From positions 1 through 25,564 of the forward strand of contig DAPE01000003.1 of NCBI GenBank assembly GCA_002502045.1: a stretch of 25,564 nt of DNA, given 5' to 3'. Made by a program: the position numbers and the translations under genes. Origin of the DNA: Candidatus Parvarchaeota archaeon UBA573 (GTDB lineage Archaea; Nanobdellota; Nanobdellia; Parvarchaeales; Parvarchaeaceae). The notes under the pieces are model-generated. The model saw only the letters and a list, made by a program, of their open reading frames with translations, was not told the DNA's origin and did no database searches. This document shows, piece by piece, positions 15,410-23,089 of this stretch; the stretch's first letter is position 1; each line of letters opens with the position of its first letter.

Positions 15410-15733
15410 ATGGAATACGAAATAATAGATGAAAAATTTTTGAGCGAAACGGAAGTTAAGGAAAAATATCTAGATTTTGTAGATAAAGGTTCAGAAATAG
15501 GTAAAAAACTTCTAGATCACGTGCAAAAGAATATAAAAATAGATAACTTTGATAGTGTATTTGAAGAGATATCTGCACTTAATCTCAACATAAGAGACGA
15601 TTATACAAGAATGATTATTGATGTATCTCCTACTTCCGCCGATCAATTAAGGGCCATTATATCTCCATTAAAATTGAATGTAAAAGAAGAGGATCTAAAG
15701 GCCATTCTAACGGTGCTAAAAAAGCATTTATAA
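15410..15733 (+). CDS. rpo4: DNA-directed RNA polymerase subunit Rpo4 (RpoF)
   Basis: A 107-aa protein matching the archaeal Rpb4/RpoF family, which pairs with Rpo7 to form the polymerase stalk. Visible features are the opening IIDEKFLSETEVKEKYL, a central helix, and a C-terminal HRDC-like helical part with SADQLRAIISPLKLNVKEEDLKAILTVLKKHL, typical of the family's end. Length is normal. Its position between L21e and DUF655 is the conserved archaeal order and supports the call. Confidence 0.9.
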   Translation: MEYEIIDEKFLSETEVKEKYLDFVDKGSEIGKKLLDHVQKNIKIDNFDSVFEEISALNLNIRDDYTRMIIDVSPTSADQLRAIISPLKLNVKEEDLKAILTVLKKHL

Positions 15734-15753
15734 CCTTAAATAATCCTTATACT

Positions 15754-16284
15754 ATGGGAAAAGATGAATACGCTTATGTTTTAGAATACCTTCCTTTCGG
15801 TCTGCAAGACTCTAAGGACAGAAAGGCTACCGCCATAGTTCTAACGGATTCGCTTGGTTTACTATTAGTAGCACTTAAAAAAGATGTAAAAGTAGATCCA
15901 GGCATGAAGGTTTATATTGGGGAAAACAAAAGAGAAGAGGTACACCACATTATACAAAGAATTACTCCGGATAAATTAAATGGAACTGGCCTTCAAATGC
16001 TTACAGATAAAATACATGAGATTGTAGCTGAAAATGAATCAAATTATATTAGCATAATAAATAGGCTTGGGCCAATAAACGTAAGACTACACTCATTAGC
16101 GCTTATACCCGGTGCAGGTAAAAAAATGGTTCAAAAAATAATGGAAGAACGCAGTAAAGGGGAATTCAAGTCTTATAAAGATTTTGATGATAGGGTTGGT
16201 TTTACTTCAGGTATTGCTAAAAGCATAGAAAATAGAATAAAAGAAGAGCTTGATAACACTGATAAGTACAAAATATTCACTTAG
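15754..16284 (+). CDS. DUF655 nucleic-acid-binding protein
   Basis: A 176-aa archaeal DUF655 family protein. The N-terminal part (EYAYVLEYLPFGLQDSKDRKATAIVLTDSLGLLLV ... GMKVYIG) fits an OB-like domain. Around residues 105-135 a helix-hairpin-helix is visible (INVRLHSLALIPGAGKKMVQKIMEER). The family is thought to bind RNA or DNA in connection with translation or transcription; its exact role is unknown. It closes the L21e-Rpo4-DUF655 cluster. The last base of its TAG stop is the first base of tRNA-Trp, so the two are probably on one transcript and separated by tRNA 5' processing. Confidence 0.9.
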   Translation: MGKDEYAYVLEYLPFGLQDSKDRKATAIVLTDSLGLLLVALKKDVKVDPGMKVYIGENKREEVHHIIQRITPDKLNGTGLQMLTDKIHEIVAENESNYISIINRLGPINVRLHSLALIPGAGKKMVQKIMEERSKGEFKSYKDFDDRVGFTSGIAKSIENRIKEELDNTDKYKIFT

Positions 16285-16395
16285 GGGTTGTAGTCTAACC
16301 AGGCAGAATAGGCGGCTCCAGCTTGTCTGGAAACATGACGTTAAGGATGATTAAGAAGAAACCGCTTGACCCAGGTTCAAATCCTGGCAACCCCA
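16284..16395 (+). tRNA. tRNA-Trp (CCA) with a 39-nt intron
   Basis: The acceptor GGGGTTG (16284-16290) pairs with CAACCCC (16388-16394), then A73. The anticodon stem GGCGG (16311-16315) pairs with CCGCT (16362-16366). The loop begins C-T-C-C-A-G, so the anticodon is CCA (16318-16320) with G37 at 16321. The T arm is CCAGG-TTCAAAT-CCTGG. The predicted intron is 16322-16360, between positions 37 and 38, the standard archaeal site. CTCC (32-35) can pair with intron GAAG (16355-16358) with one C-A mismatch, followed by the bulge A-A^A. The D stem is poor. CCA is not encoded. Confidence 0.9.
16322..16360 (+). other. tRNA-Trp intron at position 37/38
   Basis: 39 nt between G37 and A38. The 5' site AG^C and 3' site GAAGAA^A form the central helix and bulges of a slightly relaxed bulge-helix-bulge. 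An inner stem TGTC(16324-16327):GACG(16337-16340) is possible. The intron is too short for the C/D-box guide RNA found in some archaeal tRNA-Trp introns. Confidence 0.75.
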
Positions 16396-16551
16396 GGTTT
16401 TATTACTAAATTAACATCGCTGTTAAGATTAAAACCAGCATTATAATAAGTCTTAATAACCTTTCTTGCTGTTCAATGTTTTAAAGATTTAAATATAAGT
16501 TCTTTTCTCTAATAAGTTTTTAGCAGTTGCTAGATTCCGTTTAATATTAGG

Positions 16552-17526
16552 ATGGAAGAAAAACAATTGACTAGCAATATAATGATGATAAGGCCGCATA
16601 ACTTCGGCTTCAATGAGCAAACGGCAGAAACTAATAAATTCCAGAAAAAAACCAATTCTTTGGTTAGTTCTCATGCTCTAAATGAATTTAATAATGCAGT
16701 AAAAACTCTTAGAACGAACAATATGAATATATTAATTTTTGATGATTTAATCGATGTTGATACTCCAGATTCTGTATTCCCTAACAATTGGATATCATTT
16801 CATTCAGATGGAACTGTTATAGTTTATCCTATGCTTGCAATGAATAGAAGGAAAGAAAGAAGACCAGATGTTATACAAAGCCTATCTACAATCTATGGTT
16901 TTTATTGCTCTAAGGTAATCGACCTTACTCTTTATGAAAATAAAAATAAATTTCTTGAAGGTACTGGCAGCTTAGTTCTTGATAGGACAAACAAATTAGC
17001 ATATGCTTGTTTATCAGAACGTACTAATGAAGAGGTAATAAACAAGTTTTGTAAGGAGATGGGTTACACTGCTATTAAATTCCACGCTTATGACAGCACT
17101 GGTTTTCCTATTTACCATACAAACGTTATGATGGCATTAGGCGAAAAATTCGTGATGATCTGTCTTGATTCAATAAAAGATAAAAATGAAAAGGAATGGG
17201 TTATAACTTCAATAAAAAAATCCGGCAAAGATATAATACCATTGAGTAATGATCAGATACTGAATTTTGCTGGAAATGCTCTAGAAGTTTTGGATAAGGA
17301 TGGTAATAAAAAGTTAATACTATCCAAGAAGGCATTTAATTCTCTTCTAAAGGAACAAAAAGATGAAATAGAGAAATACTGCGAAATAATAAAAATAGAT
17401 GTTAGTACAATAGAAGAATGTGGAGGAGGGAGTATAAGGTGCATGCTTGCAGAGATATTTCTTCCGCAGAAAAAGGAGCTAACAACAAATGTAAAAACTA
17501 GTATAAAGCATTATAAGTTACGGTAA
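16552..17526 (+). CDS. CtlX/arginine-deiminase-like guanidino hydrolase
   Basis: A 324-aa protein of the pentein superfamily close to the citrulline-utilisation hydrolase (CtlX) / arginine-deiminase-related group. Diagnostic elements are VFPNNWISFH around residues 75-84, LEGTGSLVLDR around 135-145 with the acidic Glu136, IYHTNVMM with the probable catalytic His189, and the C-terminal SIRCMLAEIFLP with the nucleophile Cys297. Such enzymes hydrolyse or deiminate guanidino/ureido compounds such as arginine or citrulline; the true substrate here is not evident. The AT box ATTTAAATATA (16487-16497) lies about 60 bases upstream, so a leader of about 30 bases is predicted. Its 3' end overlaps the convergent membrane-protein gene by 9 bases. 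Confidence 0.85.
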   Translation: MEEKQLTSNIMMIRPHNFGFNEQTAETNKFQKKTNSLVSSHALNEFNNAVKTLRTNNMNILIFDDLIDVDTPDSVFPNNWISFHSDGTVIVYPMLAMNRRKERRPDVIQSLSTIYGFYCSKVIDLTLYENKNKFLEGTGSLVLDRTNKLAYACLSERTNEEVINKFCKEMGYTAIKFHAYDSTGFPIYHTNVMMALGEKFVMICLDSIKDKNEKEWVITSIKKSGKDIIPLSNDQILNFAGNALEVLDKDGNKKLILSKKAFNSLLKEQKDEIEKYCEIIKIDVSTIEECGGGSIRCMLAEIFLPQKKELTTNVKTSIKHYKLR

Positions 17527-18042
17527 ATTATTGTGCTGAGTAACTCTATAATGTGAAAGATTTATTTTGCAGTTTTTGAAAGCATTTAAAGATCTTCTAT
17601 AAAAAATGTAGATTATAATTATTGAAAATATAATTATTATAGGATCAGAATCTACTAATATTGTTTGGGCTGTGTAATATATCGGTGAAAGTGCTGCGGA
17701 ACCGAATGCAAATGCTATTAGTAATGGGATCAAAACATTGCAGCAAAAAGGAGTAGACAATAAACTGAAGAAAATTGCCCATACCGTATTTCTTTTATTT
17801 GCGTCTTTTCTTGCTTTTATTATGTAATAGTTTATTGCTATAATAATACTTATTGTAAAGCTTAAAGCAATCGCGCATACAACATCAAACAAAGGATAAA
17901 AGAAGGAAAATTCAAATACTCCTACTTTATCATGCAGAAACAAATAAAGATAGGTAGAAAATATTATAACAGGTATAATCACAAAGAACTTTTTTTCTTT
18001 TAAAAGATTAGAAAATACTTTTAAACCTCCAGTATCTTTCAT
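17518..18042 (-). CDS. Small polytopic membrane protein with intramembrane Cys-Cys
   Basis: A 174-aa protein with about four hydrophobic segments (roughly 19-36, 50-75, 87-117, 133-148). The third contains TPFCCNVLIPLLIAFAFG, a vicinal Cys pair (100-101) followed by Pro, reminiscent of metal-handling membrane proteins. I cannot assign a family, and metal transport is only a guess. The C-terminus is polar. The gene is convergent with the CtlX-like gene (9-base overlap) and divergent from DUF763. Confidence 0.6.
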   Translation of the reverse strand: MKDTGGLKVFSNLLKEKKFFVIIPVIIFSTYLYLFLHDKVGVFEFSFFYPLFDVVCAIALSFTISIIIAINYYIIKARKDANKRNTVWAIFFSLLSTPFCCNVLIPLLIAFAFGSAALSPIYYTAQTILVDSDPIIIIFSIIIIYIFYRRSLNAFKNCKINLSHYRVTQHNNLP

Positions 18043-18104
18043 TTTATTTCATATCAGCTACTTGATAAAAGCTTTTTATTTTTTATTACAAATCATTAGA
18101 TAGC

Positions 18105-18114
18105 AGTATAAATA
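18105..18114 (+). promoter_or_regulatory. TATA box of the DUF763 gene
   Basis: AGTATAAATA is centred 26 bases upstream of ATG 18136, matching the leaderless promoter layout seen elsewhere in the window. Confidence 0.55.
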
Positions 18115-18135
18115 ATAGATAATTTACTATTTTAT

Positions 18136-19266
18136 ATGACAGGCGTAGCAGACTTACCATTGCATTACGGTCATGTACCTGATTACCTACTAAAGACGAT
18201 GAGAGGGATGTGCGATGCAATAATACATACAATGCTATATGAATATGGCGAAGATAAATTGCTTGAAAGACTTTCTAATCCAATGTGGTTTCAGGCCTTG
18301 AATAATGCTATAGGCATGGACTGGGATTCAAGCGGTTCCACTACCGTTTTACTTTCAATTTTGAAACAGGTAATAAAACCGAAAGAGGGATTAGCAGTTT
18401 TTGGCGGTAAAGGAAGGGCTTCTTTGTCAGTAAAAGATGAACTCGGGTCAGCCACTTTATTTGATATAGAAGCAGATAAATTGCTAGAATACAGTTCTTT
18501 GTCAGCAAAAGTTGATTCTGTACTTTTGCAAGACGGCTATAACCTTTACATACATTACATGCTTGTATCTAAAACTGGTAGGTGGCTTGTTATACAGCAG
18601 GGTATGAATCCATATACAAAGTATGCTAGGAGGTATCATCTATTAGACGTAGAGAACTTTGAATGCGAGCCTAATTCTGCAATAAGTGGTATTAAAGGAA
18701 CAACTATAAATCTTATCGATAAAGGGATAGAAAAAACAAGGAAAGTTGTTCTTGAAGAGGTAAACGGTAATAAAAATAAGATAATAAGGGATTATAGCAA
18801 GGCTTTCAATATTTTAAAAGGCAATAACACCCTAGAACTATTTGAAAAAAACGCTGCAATATCAGGTTTTGATAGGACAAAAAGGATAGAATATTATCGA
18901 CCAATAAGTATACAGAAACTTAAAAGAAATCTAGAAAAAATAAAGAATGATAGTTTTTCCAGTCTTTCAGATTCTCTTTTGGGAGGATTAACTGCATCTA
19001 CAGCAAGAGCGATGTTTTTAGTAGCCGATTTGATATACAATGAGCCACCTTCTTTTCTAGATCCAGTAAATTATTCTTATGATCCTTTCAAATATGCTTT
19101 TGCCATAGGAGGGAAAGATGGGGTACCATACTCTGTAAATAGGAAAGTGGCAGAAGAAGTTATAGAAAGTATGAAACAGATAGTAATAAACTCTAAAATA
19201 GAAGATAAAAGCAAGAAAAGATCAATTTATAAGGTGGATAGATTGCATAGGTTCCTAAATATTTAA
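18136..19266 (+). CDS. DUF763 family protein
   Basis: A 376-aa protein that opens TGVADLPLHYGHVPDYLLKTM and continues with FGGKGRASLSV, a hallmark of DUF763 proteins, which occur in many archaea and some bacteria. Other conserved-looking stretches are SVLLQDGYNLYIHYMLVSKTGRWLVIQQGMNPYTKYARRYHLL (about 133-176) and GLTASTARAMFLVADLIY (about 284-301), the latter resembling a helix-rich domain. The biochemical role of the family is not established; no standard catalytic motif is seen. The start is supported by a TATA box 26 bases upstream. The next gene's promoter overlaps its stop codon. Confidence 0.88.
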   Translation: MTGVADLPLHYGHVPDYLLKTMRGMCDAIIHTMLYEYGEDKLLERLSNPMWFQALNNAIGMDWDSSGSTTVLLSILKQVIKPKEGLAVFGGKGRASLSVKDELGSATLFDIEADKLLEYSSLSAKVDSVLLQDGYNLYIHYMLVSKTGRWLVIQQGMNPYTKYARRYHLLDVENFECEPNSAISGIKGTTINLIDKGIEKTRKVVLEEVNGNKNKIIRDYSKAFNILKGNNTLELFEKNAAISGFDRTKRIEYYRPISIQKLKRNLEKIKNDSFSSLSDSLLGGLTASTARAMFLVADLIYNEPPSFLDPVNYSYDPFKYAFAIGGKDGVPYSVNRKVAEEVIESMKQIVINSKIEDKSKKRSIYKVDRLHRFLNI

Positions 19267-19268
19267 AT
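19257..19268 (+). promoter_or_regulatory. TATA box of the MFS transporter, overlapping the DUF763 stop
   Basis: AAATATTTAAAT is centred about 28 bases upstream of ATG 19291. The box spans the DUF763 stop codon, so the transporter can be transcribed on its own. Confidence 0.5.
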
Positions 19269-19290
19269 ACAATAAATAGTAAAATATCGG

Positions 19291-20973
19291 ATGCAGTATA
19301 AATGGACCGTTCTAGCAAATACAACAATGGGTGGATTAATGGCGTCTATAAATGCCACAATAATACTTATCTCTTTACCTTCAATATTTCGTGGTTTAAA
19401 CGTCAATCCACTAGCGCCAGGTAATTTTACATTGCTCCTTTGGGTTCTTCTTGGTTACATGGTTGTAACAGCTTCTCTTCTTGTTACTTTTGGCAGATTA
19501 TCTGATGATTACGGACGAAAAAGGTTTTATACCATAGGGTTTGCAATTTTTGCTGTAGCTTCAATAGCCCTTTCTTTTACTCCTTATAACTCTGGTACAA
19601 ACGGTGTTTTGTTTATAATAATTTTTAGGTTGATACAGGGAGTAGGTGGTGGATTTATAATGGTTAATAGTACTGCTCTTCTTACTGATGCTTTTCCCGA
19701 TAATGAAAGAGGAAAGGCTCTTGGAACCAATCAAGTTGCTTTCTTATCAGGGTCGTTTATAGGATTAGTAGCAGGTGGTTTATTAGCCCCATTTGATTTT
19801 CACTTAATATTTATAGTCAATATTCCTTTTGCAGTTTTAGGCGCTTTCTGGTCTTATTATAAATTAAAAGAGGAAAAGACTGGCGGAAAGAAAAAAGGAC
19901 TGGATTGGAAAGGTAACCTTGCGCTTTCAGCAGGTTTAATCCTAGTTGCATTAGGTTTTACGTATGCACTTACCCCATATAAAACTAATCCATTGGGCTG
20001 GACAAACCCTTGGGTGATTGCAAGTCTTGTTATTGGTATTCTTCTTATAATATTATTTATTCCAATAGAAAGGAAAATTAAAAACCCCTTGTTTAAGTTG
20101 TCTTTATTTAGAAATATACAATTCCTTTTCAGTTCCCTTGCTTTATTTTTGAGTGCTCTTGCTAGAGGCGCAGTGATGTTTTTAGTTATAATCTGGTTAC
20201 AGGGTGTTTATCTTCCATTACATAATTTTACGATAGCTCAGACACCATTCTGGGCAGGTATATACATGATACCCTTAATGGTAGGTTTTATAGGTCTTGG
20301 GCCTATAAGCGGCATTTTAACAGATAAATTTGGTGCAAGAGTTTTCAGTACGGCCGGGCTTTTAATAACCGCTTTAGGTCTGTTTTTACTTACTACTTTC
20401 TCAGCAAATTTTTCATACATTCCATTTGATATTGTGCTGTTTGTAATCGGCGCAGGAAATGGTATGTTTGCTGCACCTAACACTAAAAGAGCAATGGATG
20501 CTCTTCCCTGGAAAGATAGAGGTGTTGGTAACGGAATAAGAACTACTTTTGCTAACGTTGGTCAGATGATAAGTATGGCTATATTCTTTACTATAGCAAT
20601 AACTGTTTTTTCATATGCTCTGCCTTCTATAATATCAACACAGTTAACAACTTTAAATGTGCCTTCAGCATTGGCATCGCAGTTCTCTGCAATTCCTGCC
20701 TCTTCTTTTTTGTTCTCTGCATTTCTTGGTATAAATCCAGTATCAACTTTCTTGTCTCAAGCTCCTGCTTCATTAACTTCTCTTATACCAAATTCATCAT
20801 TAAAAATAATGAATGCTAGTAGTTTTATTCCAAGATTGATTGCTTCTCCATTTATGCAAGGTCTGAAGACTGCATTGTATATAGGGATAATTATACTTAT
20901 AATTGCGGCGGTACTTTCAGCTTTTACGAAACATTCTGTAGCTAAAGGAGCTGATAAAGTGAGTACAATTTAA
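19291..20973 (+). CDS. MFS transporter, DHA2 (EmrB/QacA) type, 14 helices
   Basis: A 560-aa major-facilitator protein. The opening NTTMGGLMASINATIILISLPSIFRGL is typical of DHA2 drug exporters. Motif A is GRLSDDYGRKR (around 67-77). RLIQGVGGGFIMVNSTALLTDAFP follows, and motif C-like GLVAGGLLAPFDFHLIFIVNIP marks an exporter. About 14 hydrophobic helices are visible, with an extra polar loop around residues 455-520. Proton-driven export of toxic compounds or metabolites is the family role; the substrate is unknown. An own promoter overlaps the end of DUF763. It is convergent with the thermopsin gene, 26 bases apart. Confidence 0.9.
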   Translation: MQYKWTVLANTTMGGLMASINATIILISLPSIFRGLNVNPLAPGNFTLLLWVLLGYMVVTASLLVTFGRLSDDYGRKRFYTIGFAIFAVASIALSFTPYNSGTNGVLFIIIFRLIQGVGGGFIMVNSTALLTDAFPDNERGKALGTNQVAFLSGSFIGLVAGGLLAPFDFHLIFIVNIPFAVLGAFWSYYKLKEEKTGGKKKGLDWKGNLALSAGLILVALGFTYALTPYKTNPLGWTNPWVIASLVIGILLIILFIPIERKIKNPLFKLSLFRNIQFLFSSLALFLSALARGAVMFLVIIWLQGVYLPLHNFTIAQTPFWAGIYMIPLMVGFIGLGPISGILTDKFGARVFSTAGLLITALGLFLLTTFSANFSYIPFDIVLFVIGAGNGMFAAPNTKRAMDALPWKDRGVGNGIRTTFANVGQMISMAIFFTIAITVFSYALPSIISTQLTTLNVPSALASQFSAIPASSFLFSAFLGINPVSTFLSQAPASLTSLIPNSSLKIMNASSFIPRLIASPFMQGLKTALYIGIIILIIAAVLSAFTKHSVAKGADKVSTI

Positions 20974-20999
20974 TGTATAAAATCTATACAGCTAAATTA

Positions 21000-22217
21000 T
21001 TACTTTATATTAAGTACACTAACTTTTTCTTGTTTTATAGTGTAATTTTCACTGTAGACTAAATTTCCATTTTTATATGCATTTATAAGATATCTGCCAG
21101 ATTCAATAGTGAATTCTCCTGTTCCATTATTTAAGGTACTGTTAAATACATGGCCCGTTTTATTAAACGAGATAATTATATTATTTATTGAGCTATTTAT
21201 GTAAAGTACTCCGATATTAGACGAATTAATTGACCATAAATTTCCTAAATAAGCATTATTTCCACTACTTACGTTTGCGTATAATAAGCCACTGCTGTAG
21301 AAATTTGGAGTTACAACAGCGTTATTAATTCCTTCTTCCGTGTCACAGCCAAAGTTATAAGCATCTTCCACATTTTGGAAATTATTGCCATTCCAATAAC
21401 TTAGTGTTAAAACTGCAGAACCATTTATAAGAGTAGTATTATATCCATCTCCTGGCCCACCTATTATAATACCTGCATCGTAAAAATTATAACTAGGTGT
21501 ATAATTGAATCCGCTTATTATAATTGAGTAATTTTTTATGCTGTTATTTACAAGTAAGCTAACTTTATCGTACTCTCTCCACCCTTTTCCATCATTATAA
21601 GAAAATATTATTTCAGGGTTTCCGTCTCTAGAAATACTAGAATTTGTTCTGAGGTAAACCGTTTGATTGTTTTTCAATGTTATATTATCGCCAGTTTGAT
21701 TCTCAGCTTGATAAAAATAGTAAGTATTATTTTTGTTTGAAGGCGAAACGGTTCCATTTCCTTCAATTAGAGTACTGTTTAAACTTGCGTTTATACCTGA
21801 ATCATTCCAAACATTATCTATAAAATTTATTTGCTTTGTTTTAGTATTCATAAGAATAACATTCTGAGCAAAATACGCTTGAGTCTTATTCTCATACTTT
21901 AACATAACATTCAAATTAAGCTGTATTGACGCATTATAATCATTACTAAAGTTTGTTACAAAATTATACAAATTAATACTGCTTTCGATAGAATGTGTGG
22001 ATATATTGTAAACATTACCGTAACTGCTAACACCATAGTCTACTAACCCCATAGGCGCTGGCTCTACATATTTACACGCGTATAAATTTACACCATCACT
22101 GATTCCCAAGCTTGTAAACTGATAGTTACTATAAGGATAAAGCATTACAACCGCTATAATCATTATTGCAAAAACCCATCCAAAAAGCATTAACATCTCT
22201 GATCTTTGTTCATTCAT
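21000..22217 (-). CDS. Thermopsin-family (A5) acid protease, membrane-anchored
   Basis: A 405-aa protein. After an N-terminal hydrophobic anchor (residues 9-28) it shows the thermopsin signature: EPAPMGLVDYGVSSYGNVYNIST (52-74, with Asp60), IQLNLNVML, YFAQNVILMNTKTKQINFIDNVWNDS (115-140), and GIIIGGPGDGYNTT followed by LTLSYWNGNNFQNVEDAYNFGCDTEEG (249-296). Thermopsins are acid-active aspartic-like endopeptidases of acidophilic archaea, normally secreted. This one has a long N-terminal helix without an obvious cleavage site and is probably tethered outside the cell. About 25 N-x-S/T sequons are present, consistent with heavy glycosylation by the AglB encoded in this window. The C-terminal 90 residues look like an extra beta domain. 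It is convergent with the MFS gene and divergent from 22414. Confidence 0.9.
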   Translation of the reverse strand: MNEQRSEMLMLFGWVFAIMIIAVVMLYPYSNYQFTSLGISDGVNLYACKYVEPAPMGLVDYGVSSYGNVYNISTHSIESSINLYNFVTNFSNDYNASIQLNLNVMLKYENKTQAYFAQNVILMNTKTKQINFIDNVWNDSGINASLNSTLIEGNGTVSPSNKNNTYYFYQAENQTGDNITLKNNQTVYLRTNSSISRDGNPEIIFSYNDGKGWREYDKVSLLVNNSIKNYSIIISGFNYTPSYNFYDAGIIIGGPGDGYNTTLINGSAVLTLSYWNGNNFQNVEDAYNFGCDTEEGINNAVVTPNFYSSGLLYANVSSGNNAYLGNLWSINSSNIGVLYINSSINNIIISFNKTGHVFNSTLNNGTGEFTIESGRYLINAYKNGNLVYSENYTIKQEKVSVLNIK

Positions 22218-22307
22218 ACAGTGAATTAAATCTTTAAGAATTTAAGTAATTTGTGTTATTATAAAATATAAAAACTATTCCTTATTTATTAACAAAATAC
22301 TACAAAC

Positions 22308-22335
22308 AGTAAGCTTTATATAATATTTGCTTACT
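22308..22335. repeat. Inverted repeat around an AT-rich box
   Basis: AGTAAGC (22308-22314) and GCTTACT (22329-22335) are perfect 7-base inverted copies with a 14-base spacer holding TTTATATAATATTT, a TATA-like element. It lies in the 196-base gap between the divergent genes at 22217 and 22414. It could be an operator straddling a promoter. Confidence 0.55.
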
Positions 22336-22349
22336 TATAAATAATTAAA

Positions 22350-22377
22350 ATGATTAAAAAAATTACAAGTTAATCAT
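22350..22377. repeat. Second inverted repeat in the same gap
   Basis: ATGATTAA (22350-22357) and TTAATCAT (22370-22377) are perfect 8-base inverted copies with a 12-base spacer. They lie 14 bases after the first repeat and just upstream of the TATA box at 22383. The position suits a repressor or activator site, or a small hairpin RNA. Confidence 0.5.
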
Positions 22378-22382
22378 AAAAA

Positions 22383-22392
22383 AGTATAAATA
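22383..22392 (+). promoter_or_regulatory. TATA box deciding the start of the gene at 22414
   Basis: AGTATAAATA is centred 26 bases upstream of ATG 22414. An upstream TTG at 22393 in the same frame would begin right after the box and would not be transcribed from it, so ATG 22414 is the likely start. Confidence 0.6.
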
Positions 22393-22413
22393 TTGCATAG
22401 GTTTATTAAAAGT

Positions 22414-23055
22414 ATGGTCAAATATAGAATTTTATCTCAAAAAAAGAGTGAAAATGGGCGGGTTATAGCACTTGCTTTAAATTATATCTCCCCATCAATG
22501 GTAAAAATTCTATTAACTAAAAAGTTAAAAGTGAATTCTATAGTTCAGATCGATAACGACATTGCATACTATAAAAAGAAATATATCGGAAAGGTGTTAG
22601 AAACTAGAAATGCTGAGGATATAACTATAAATACAGACTACTCGATAAAATATACTGGGGGTTATTCTGTAGATGGCAAACGTATCTTTCTTGACAAAAA
22701 TTTTCCAAAGTTAATTGTAGTTAATAACAAAATCGTTAATACTATCGACAGCATAGCTAAACACCATGAAATTACAGAAAAATGGCTTGTTGATTTTGGT
22801 TATTCCTATGCATACTCCCACAGACTCGCAACTTCTATAGAAAGAGATTTCATAAAGATTTTAGGAGTAAATTGGCAGGATTATGACAGAGAGGTTGGGA
22901 AGTATTTGCATGAAAACTATACTAGAAAGCTGGAGAATACACCACTTGATTTAGATCTATTGCCATATGTGGAATCAAGGGATTCAAAGGCTTTGAAGGA
23001 AATAAAAGAAAGCATGAATACTCAGATATTAAATATAGCACAGCACGGAGAATGA
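22414..23055 (+). CDS. Conserved-looking soluble protein of unknown function
   Basis: 213 aa from ATG 22414 (an in-frame TTG at 22393 would add 7 residues but lies inside the promoter). I do not recognise a named family. There are two parts. An N-terminal stretch of about 100 residues looks beta-rich and includes YSVDGKRIFLDKNFP. The C-terminal half is helical, with KHHEITEKWLVDFGYSYAYSHRLATSIERDF and later KYLHEN and PLDLDLLPY. The spacing His-His-Glu ... His-x2-Ala-Thr-x2-Glu ... His resembles a metal-binding helical site, but this is speculative. It has no signal peptide or membrane segment. It is followed 34 bases later by the HIT gene. Confidence 0.7.
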   Translation: MVKYRILSQKKSENGRVIALALNYISPSMVKILLTKKLKVNSIVQIDNDIAYYKKKYIGKVLETRNAEDITINTDYSIKYTGGYSVDGKRIFLDKNFPKLIVVNNKIVNTIDSIAKHHEITEKWLVDFGYSYAYSHRLATSIERDFIKILGVNWQDYDREVGKYLHENYTRKLENTPLDLDLLPYVESRDSKALKEIKESMNTQILNIAQHGE

Positions 23056-23089
23056 AACTTTTTTATAGTGTTACCCCTATAAAAAATAA

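Noticed and set aside
16322..16360. C/D-box guide RNA in the tRNA-Trp intron
   Set aside because: Only a GATGA-like string is present; no paired C and D boxes, and 39 bases is too short.
22393..22413. TTG start at 22393
   Set aside because: It lies immediately after the TATA box; ATG 22414 has the correct 26-base spacing for a leaderless mRNA.
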